This document shows, piece by piece, positions 59,884-64,000 of a DNA stretch of 64,000 nucleotides. This DNA is from Amycolatopsis acidicola (GTDB lineage: Bacteria; Actinomycetota; Actinomycetes; Mycobacteriales; Pseudonocardiaceae). Each line of letters begins with the position of its first letter. Position 1 is the first letter of the stretch. Position numbers and translations under genes: made by a program. Below the pieces are notes generated by a model. That model did no database searches and was not told the origin of the DNA. It saw only the letters and a program-made list of their open reading frames with translations. The DNA lies in NCBI RefSeq assembly GCF_007713735.2, contig NZ_VMNW02000012.1, forward strand, positions 1 through 64,000, given 5' to 3'.

Positions 59884-61742
59884 ACGCGGCGGCGCGGGTT
59901 GTCGTCGCTGTGGTGAGGTCACCGTTCCGGTTCCTGGCCGCGGCGGCGCGAGGCACGGCGATGATGCTGCGGGTCTGGCGGAAATGGGTGCGCGTCCAGG
60001 ATTACCGGGAGGCGGCCGAGCAGTCGGAGAAGCTGGCCGACAAGTACACGGAGATCCGCGAGCTGACCCTGTTCCGCTGGAAAGTCACGGCGGGATCGGT
60101 GATTTCCCTGGTGGGGCTGGTGCTGGTCACCGCATGGATCTTCGGGCACGTGGCGGTGGCCGTCGCGGCGGGACTCGTCGCGCTGGCGTTCGCTGTCGCC
60201 GGTCGTCGGCGAGAAGGCGGGCCCGGGCGCAAGGCGTTGCTGGCCGGACCGCGGGTGCTGATGTGGACGATGGACCCACAAGTGCTCGTCGAAGCGTTCC
60301 GGGACGCGAAGCTGATCGGTAAGGACGAAACCCTGCGGCTGGTCGAGCGGGTCACCCGGTCTCACGGTGGCTGGGCCATGACGATCGACCTGCCGGCCAC
60401 CCGCAAAGCCGCCGACGTCATCCGGAACCGGGAAGCACTGGCGTCGGCGCTGGCGGTCGATGAAATCCAGCTCATCGTCGAGCGGGTGCGAGGAACAGGC
60501 GGACACGCCGGCCGGGTCGCGGTGTGGGTGGCCGACAAGGACCCGTACTCCGGTCCGCCGCGGAAAACCCCTTTGCTGGCGGCGAAAAGATGGGATGCAT
60601 GGAAGCCGGTTCCGTTCGGTCACGACGCCCGCCGGCGCCGCGTCGATCTCCCACTGGTGTGGACGTCACTCCTGATCGGCGCGATTCCCAGGCAGGGCAA
60701 GACGATGGCGATGCGCTTGGCCGCGGCCGGCCTCATCCTCGATCCCTGCACGCGGCTCTACCTGTTCGACGGCAAAGGCGGAAAAGACTGGAAAGCCGCC
60801 GAAAGCATCGCGCACCGCTTCGTCTGCGGTGACACCGCCGAGGACATCCAGGCCGTCCGCGACCACCTGACCGCGCTGGTCGCCGAAGTCCAAGACCGCT
60901 ACACGAGAATGTCCGAGCTCGACGACGAGGTCTGCCCCGAATCCAAGATCACGCCCGCTCTTTCGCGTGACCCGTCGATGACCATGCCCATCACCGCCGT
61001 GATCCTCGACGAGGTGCAGCTCTTCCTGGAGAACCCGGACCACGGCGAGTACATTGTGGACCTGCTCGCTTACCTGGCCAGGAAAGGCCCCGCGGCGGGG
61101 ATCGTGGTCATCCTCGCGACCCAGCGGCCCGACTCGCAAACCATCCCGTCGCGCTTGCGCTCGGTGCTCGGCTCGCGCTTCGCGCTCCGGGTCATGGACT
61201 GGCGCGACTCCAACATCGTCCTCGGCGAACAGATGAACACCCGCGGCTACGACGCCTCCACTCTCCTGCCCACCCACAAAGGAGTCGGCATCCTCCGCCC
61301 CGACGGTGAAACCGGAAGCGACGCCCCGGCGACGATCGTGCGCACCGACTACATGGCCAACCCGGAATGGCAGGACATCTGCACCCGCGGCCGTTTGCTC
61401 CGTGAACAGGAAGGAACACTTTCCGGCCACGCGGCTGGTGACGATGGCCCCGTCGTCGACGCCGCAGCGGTTGTCGACGCGCTTGATGTCGGGTCCGGGC
61501 TTCCCGAACCGCTGGCCTCCGTGGTGAGGCATCTTGGTGACGCGTTGCGGCAGCGGGAGTTCGTGCCTACCGCGGAGCTGGTCGAGGCGCTGGATCTGGA
61601 TCCGACGTCCTTCGGGCGGCAGATGGGTGAGCTGGGTTGTCGGCCGGTTCGCCAGTACGTGCCTGCGACGGCTGGCGAGTCCCGGCGGGTGCGGGGTTAC
61701 CTGACGGCTGATATCCGAGCTGCCGTCGAGAACTGCGAGTAG
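59880..61742 (+). CDS. traB: TraB/FtsK-type DNA translocase
   Basis: A 620-residue ATPase that moves double-stranded DNA during actinomycete conjugation. The N-terminal part has two or three membrane segments (about 72-115). The Walker A motif is GAIPRQGKT (residues 267-275) and Walker B is VILDEVQ (Asp377, Glu378), followed by the FtsK-type ATQRPDSQTIPSRLR. The C-terminal 70 residues look like a winged helix (ELVEALDLDPTSFGRQMGEL), as in TraB proteins that read 8-bp repeats at the transfer locus. The ATG overlaps the DUF2637 stop. The symbol is by type only. Confidence 0.9.
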   Translation: MNAAARVVVAVVRSPFRFLAAAARGTAMMLRVWRKWVRVQDYREAAEQSEKLADKYTEIRELTLFRWKVTAGSVISLVGLVLVTAWIFGHVAVAVAAGLVALAFAVAGRRREGGPGRKALLAGPRVLMWTMDPQVLVEAFRDAKLIGKDETLRLVERVTRSHGGWAMTIDLPATRKAADVIRNREALASALAVDEIQLIVERVRGTGGHAGRVAVWVADKDPYSGPPRKTPLLAAKRWDAWKPVPFGHDARRRRVDLPLVWTSLLIGAIPRQGKTMAMRLAAAGLILDPCTRLYLFDGKGGKDWKAAESIAHRFVCGDTAEDIQAVRDHLTALVAEVQDRYTRMSELDDEVCPESKITPALSRDPSMTMPITAVILDEVQLFLENPDHGEYIVDLLAYLARKGPAAGIVVILATQRPDSQTIPSRLRSVLGSRFALRVMDWRDSNIVLGEQMNTRGYDASTLLPTHKGVGILRPDGETGSDAPATIVRTDYMANPEWQDICTRGRLLREQEGTLSGHAAGDDGPVVDAAAVVDALDVGSGLPEPLASVVRHLGDALRQREFVPTAELVEALDLDPTSFGRQMGELGCRPVRQYVPATAGESRRVRGYLTADIRAAVENCE

Positions 61743-61744
61743 CG

Positions 61745-62314
61745 CTACTTCCCTTGCCACGCACCGAGAACCGAGGCCGAAAGCGTTTGCGCGATCCGGG
61801 AGACGGGCCAGCCGAGTTCGGTCAGGTCGACGATGACCCGTTCGTCGAAGAGGGTGATCCAGACGAGGATCGCGTAGTCCGTGTCCTGGTCCGGGATTTC
61901 GCCGGAGGCGATGAGTTCGCGGACGACGGGGGCCAGCGCGGCGTGCAGTTCGGAGGTGGGCGGGTCGCCGGCGCGGACGCGTTCGAGGAAGCCTTCGGGG
62001 CTGCGGATGCGGGTGGCCGCGCGGCCCCAGTGCTGGGCGAGTTCGACCCAGCGCGCGCAGGTGTCGGCGAAGCGCCGGGTCCCGTCGCCGGGAACGGCTT
62101 TCAGCGCGGCCACGAGCTGGTCGATCAGCCGGTAGTAGAACTCGCGGTGCACGTCGCGGATGTCTTCGAAATGCCGGTACACCGTCGCGGTCGCCACGCC
62201 GCCCGCCTTGGCGAGGTCCGGCAGGCTGAAGGCGAGACCTCGCTCCGCCAGCAGCCTGCCGGCGGTGTCCAGCAGCCTGTCCCGCGTGCGGGCGGTGTCG
62301 CGGCGCAAGGCCAT
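61745..62314 (-). CDS. TetR/AcrR family transcriptional regulator
   Basis: A 189-residue TetR protein: helix-turn-helix near residues 28-52 (FSLPDLAKAGGVATATVYRH) and a helical ligand domain. It lies 2 bases from the traB stop, convergent with it, and is divergent from the amino-acid permease gene. Two identical-armed palindromes in the shared gap mark it as the likely repressor of the permease. Confidence 0.88.
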   Translation of the reverse strand: MALRRDTARTRDRLLDTAGRLLAERGLAFSLPDLAKAGGVATATVYRHFEDIRDVHREFYYRLIDQLVAALKAVPGDGTRRFADTCARWVELAQHWGRAATRIRSPEGFLERVRAGDPPTSELHAALAPVVRELIASGEIPDQDTDYAILVWITLFDERVIVDLTELGWPVSRIAQTLSASVLGAWQGK

Positions 62315-62362
62315 CCGGTTCCCCCTGTTCGGTTCCGCGCGATCCTATCCGGCGGTGTTAAT

Positions 62363-62380
62363 ACGAGAATAACTTCTCAT
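62363..62380. promoter_or_regulatory. TetR operator 1 (ACGAGAA-N4-TTCTCAT)
   Basis: It contains the palindrome GAGAA-TAAC-TTCTC (62365-62378). It lies 49 bases upstream of the TetR start. The 7-base arms ACGAGAA and TTCTCAT recur in reverse orientation in operator 2, so each divergent gene has its own copy. Confidence 0.65.
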
Positions 62381-62426
62381 CTGACTGCTTGACCTGAGGC
62401 GATGGCTCACCGAGGCTGACGTCGAC

Positions 62427-62444
62427 ATGAGAACTTCTTCTCGT
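62427..62444. promoter_or_regulatory. TetR operator 2 (ATGAGAA-N4-TTCTCGT)
   Basis: It contains GAGAA-CTTC-TTCTC (62429-62442) and is the reverse complement of operator 1 in both 7-base arms; only two of the four spacer bases differ. It lies 28 bases before the permease start, where a bound repressor would block transcription or initiation. Confidence 0.65.
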
Positions 62445-62471
62445 GTCAGTGTCCTCGGAAAGGACCTCGCC

Positions 62472-63863
62472 ATGCCCTCTCCGTCCCTCACCACCCGTCG
62501 GCGCCGTCGTGTCACCGACGACGTCGCCGCGTCCACGCTTAAGCGGCGCCTCGGCCGCTTCGACCTCACCGCGATGGGCGTCGGCAGCATCGTCGGCGCC
62601 GGCATCTTCGTCACCACCGGGGTCGTCGCGGCCACCAAGACCGGGCCGTCGATCGTGCTGTCGTTCCTGCTCGCCGGTGTCGTCTGCGTCCTCGTGGCCT
62701 TGTGTTACGGCGAACTCGCCGCGATGGTCCCGGCTTCGGGAAGCGCTTACACCTATACCTACGCGACCCTGGGGGAGACACCCGCGTTCCTGGTCGGCTG
62801 GAACGTGCTCCTCGAACTCGTCGTCGCGGGCTCGGCGGTCGCGATCGGCTGGTCCGGGATGTTCAACGCCTCGCTGGAATCCCTGTTCGGCGTGAGCTTG
62901 CCGCATGCCCTGACCGCGTCACCTTCCTCCGGCGGCGTGGTCAACCTCCCGGCCATGCTGATCATCGCGGTCGTCGTCGCCATCCTCGCCGCCGAGGTCC
63001 GGCTGACCGCGCGGGTCACGAAGGTCCTCGTGACGGTGACGGTCGCCGTGCTGGTGGTGATCGTCGCGATCGGCGCGCCGCACGTGCAGGCGGCCAACTG
63101 GGCGGACTTCGCGCCGTTCGGCGCGGGCGGGGTCGTCGGCGGGGCGGCGATGGCTTTCTTCGCCTACTTGGGTTTCGACGTGGTCGCGACTTCCGCGGAG
63201 GAGGCGAAGAACCCGCGCCGCGACCTGCCCTTCGCGATCATCGCCTCGGTGATCATCGCGACCGTGCTGTACATCGCGGTGAGCGCCGTGCTCACCGGAG
63301 TCGCGCCGTACCAGTCGCTGAACAACGAAGCACCGGTGGCGACCGCGTTCAAGGCCCTGCACCTGGGCTGGACGGGCGGGCTGATCCTCGCCGCGTCGGT
63401 CGTCGCGCTGACGAAGGGGCTGCTGATCGTCCTGTATGGACAGTCGAGGCTGGTGTTCGCGATGTGCCGGGACAGGTTGCTGCCGCCCGCGCTCGCGAAG
63501 ACGAATCGCAACGGCATGCCGCTGCGCGCGACGCTCGTCCTCGGCCTGGTCGGGATGGTGTTCGCCGGGTTCGTGCCGATCGACATCGTCGCGGAACTGG
63601 TCAACGTCGGCGCGTTGTTCGCGTTCGCCGTGGTGGCGGCCGGGGTTCTCGTGCTGCGCCGCACCGAGCCGGAGCGTGACCGTCCATTCCGGACACCGTG
63701 GGTGCCGGTGGTGCCCGTGCTCGCCCTCGTGGGCTGCATCGTGCTCGCGACCACGCTGGCGCCGTTGACCTGGCTGCGATTCGGGGTGTGGCTGATCGCC
63801 GGAATCGTTTTGTACCTGGGCTACGGCCGCCGCCATTCCGTACTGGCCGAGGAGGCCCGATGA
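62472..63863 (+). CDS. APC-superfamily amino-acid permease
   Basis: A 463-residue permease with about 12 membrane segments. The start of the transport domain, LTAMGVGSIVGAGIFVTTG (about residues 33-51), is the conserved substrate-binding first helix of the cationic amino-acid transporter group, and FFAYLGFDVVATSAEEAKNP is typical too. The ATG at 62472 follows GGAAAGGACC; the frame is open 15 codons further but without a ribosome site. Its stop overlaps the hydroxy-acid oxidase start (ATGA). Probably controlled by the divergent TetR. Confidence 0.9.
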   Translation: MPSPSLTTRRRRRVTDDVAASTLKRRLGRFDLTAMGVGSIVGAGIFVTTGVVAATKTGPSIVLSFLLAGVVCVLVALCYGELAAMVPASGSAYTYTYATLGETPAFLVGWNVLLELVVAGSAVAIGWSGMFNASLESLFGVSLPHALTASPSSGGVVNLPAMLIIAVVVAILAAEVRLTARVTKVLVTVTVAVLVVIVAIGAPHVQAANWADFAPFGAGGVVGGAAMAFFAYLGFDVVATSAEEAKNPRRDLPFAIIASVIIATVLYIAVSAVLTGVAPYQSLNNEAPVATAFKALHLGWTGGLILAASVVALTKGLLIVLYGQSRLVFAMCRDRLLPPALAKTNRNGMPLRATLVLGLVGMVFAGFVPIDIVAELVNVGALFAFAVVAAGVLVLRRTEPERDRPFRTPWVPVVPVLALVGCIVLATTLAPLTWLRFGVWLIAGIVLYLGYGRRHSVLAEEAR

Positions 63864-64000
63864 TCGACTCGCTGTACCCGCGCGAGGTGGATTTCGCCGC
63901 GCTGGACGAGATCCGGAAGGCAGCGCTGAACGGGCTGCCGGACGACCTGGCGGACTTCCTCGAAGGCGGTGCCGGGACCGAGACCACCTTGCGCGCCAAC
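63860..64000 (+). CDS. FMN-dependent alpha-hydroxy-acid oxidase/dehydrogenase, 3' end outside window
   Basis: Only 47 residues are visible. LADFLEGGAGTETTLRAN matches the N-terminal FxxGGAGxExTLRxN segment of the glycolate oxidase/L-lactate dehydrogenase (LldD) family, FMN enzymes that oxidise 2-hydroxy acids. The ATG overlaps the permease stop by four bases. The coupling with an amino-acid permease suggests the hydroxy acid or its keto product is linked to the imported compound, which is an inference. Confidence 0.75.
   Translation, partial: MIDSLYPREVDFAALDEIRKAALNGLPDDLADFLEGGAGTETTLRAN

Noticed and set aside
53031..61745. tRNA gene or attachment site at the edges of the transfer module
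   Set aside because: I looked for a cloverleaf or long direct repeats near both edges and saw none.

Overview
The window is about 70% G+C. Genes are densely packed, often start with GTG, and are commonly joined by ATGA or GTGA overlaps. WhiB, SpdB/TraB-type transfer genes, a BioQ-type biotin repressor, DUF998 and SHOCT proteins point to a filamentous actinomycete, most likely Pseudonocardiales (Amycolatopsis-like). The genus is an inference. I saw no rRNA, tRNA or CRISPR array.

Bases 1-10,153 hold catabolic genes for an unknown acid: a crotonase (cut by the window edge), a Rieske-type oxygenase catalytic subunit that lacks its Rieske cluster, two acyl-CoA ligases, a secreted alpha/beta hydrolase, a molybdopterin oxidoreductase, a cysteine hydrolase and a TetR regulator with a clear palindrome. 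After a decayed spacer come a haloperoxidase-like hydrolase, a histidine phosphatase and a RibD-like reductase (10,608-12,888).

Bases 13,078-23,858 are an IclR regulator and a divergent nine-gene operon: MaoC hydratase, SDR, two unrelated CoA-transferases, DUF993, a DUF1537 four-carbon-acid kinase, a DenD-like dehydrogenase, an MHS transporter and a class II aldolase. This mixes four-carbon sugar-acid and CoA-thioester chemistry in a combination I do not recognise.

Bases 23,812-31,476 encode urea/allophanate use: allophanate hydrolase, biotin-dependent urea carboxylase, an NCS1 permease with a C-terminal zinc-ribbon-like tail, and a GntR regulator. Next door, bioB-bioA-bioF-bioD and a BioQ-like repressor with two tandem operators (31,544-36,318) could supply the biotin for urea carboxylase.

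Bases 36,351-39,707 are an envelope module: a glycosyltransferase and a polysaccharide deacetylase, facing an M56 (BlaR1-like) protease and a BlaI repressor. The same operator lies at the same distance from the start codon of both transcription units. The glycosyltransferase/deacetylase junction carries four degenerate tandem repeats. Bases 39,779-53,031 are mostly membrane and stress-type proteins (DUF998, DUF389, DUF1269, AI-2E, SulP, GAP family, SHOCT) plus a DUF1254 protein and an alkylsulfatase.

Bases 53,047-61,742 look like the transfer and regulatory part of an actinomycete integrative conjugative element: tandem GntR regulators, an XRE regulator, a small HTH/excisionase-like protein, WhiB, small membrane proteins, DUF2637 (SpdB-like) and a TraB/FtsK ATPase. 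No integrase or replication gene is visible. Inside it are two paralogous helix-turn-helix/Nudix-like fusion proteins and a cupin. These may be Pif-like conjugal immunity factors and are the best candidate for an undescribed system here. The window ends with a TetR regulator, an amino-acid permease and the start of an FMN-dependent alpha-hydroxy-acid oxidase.
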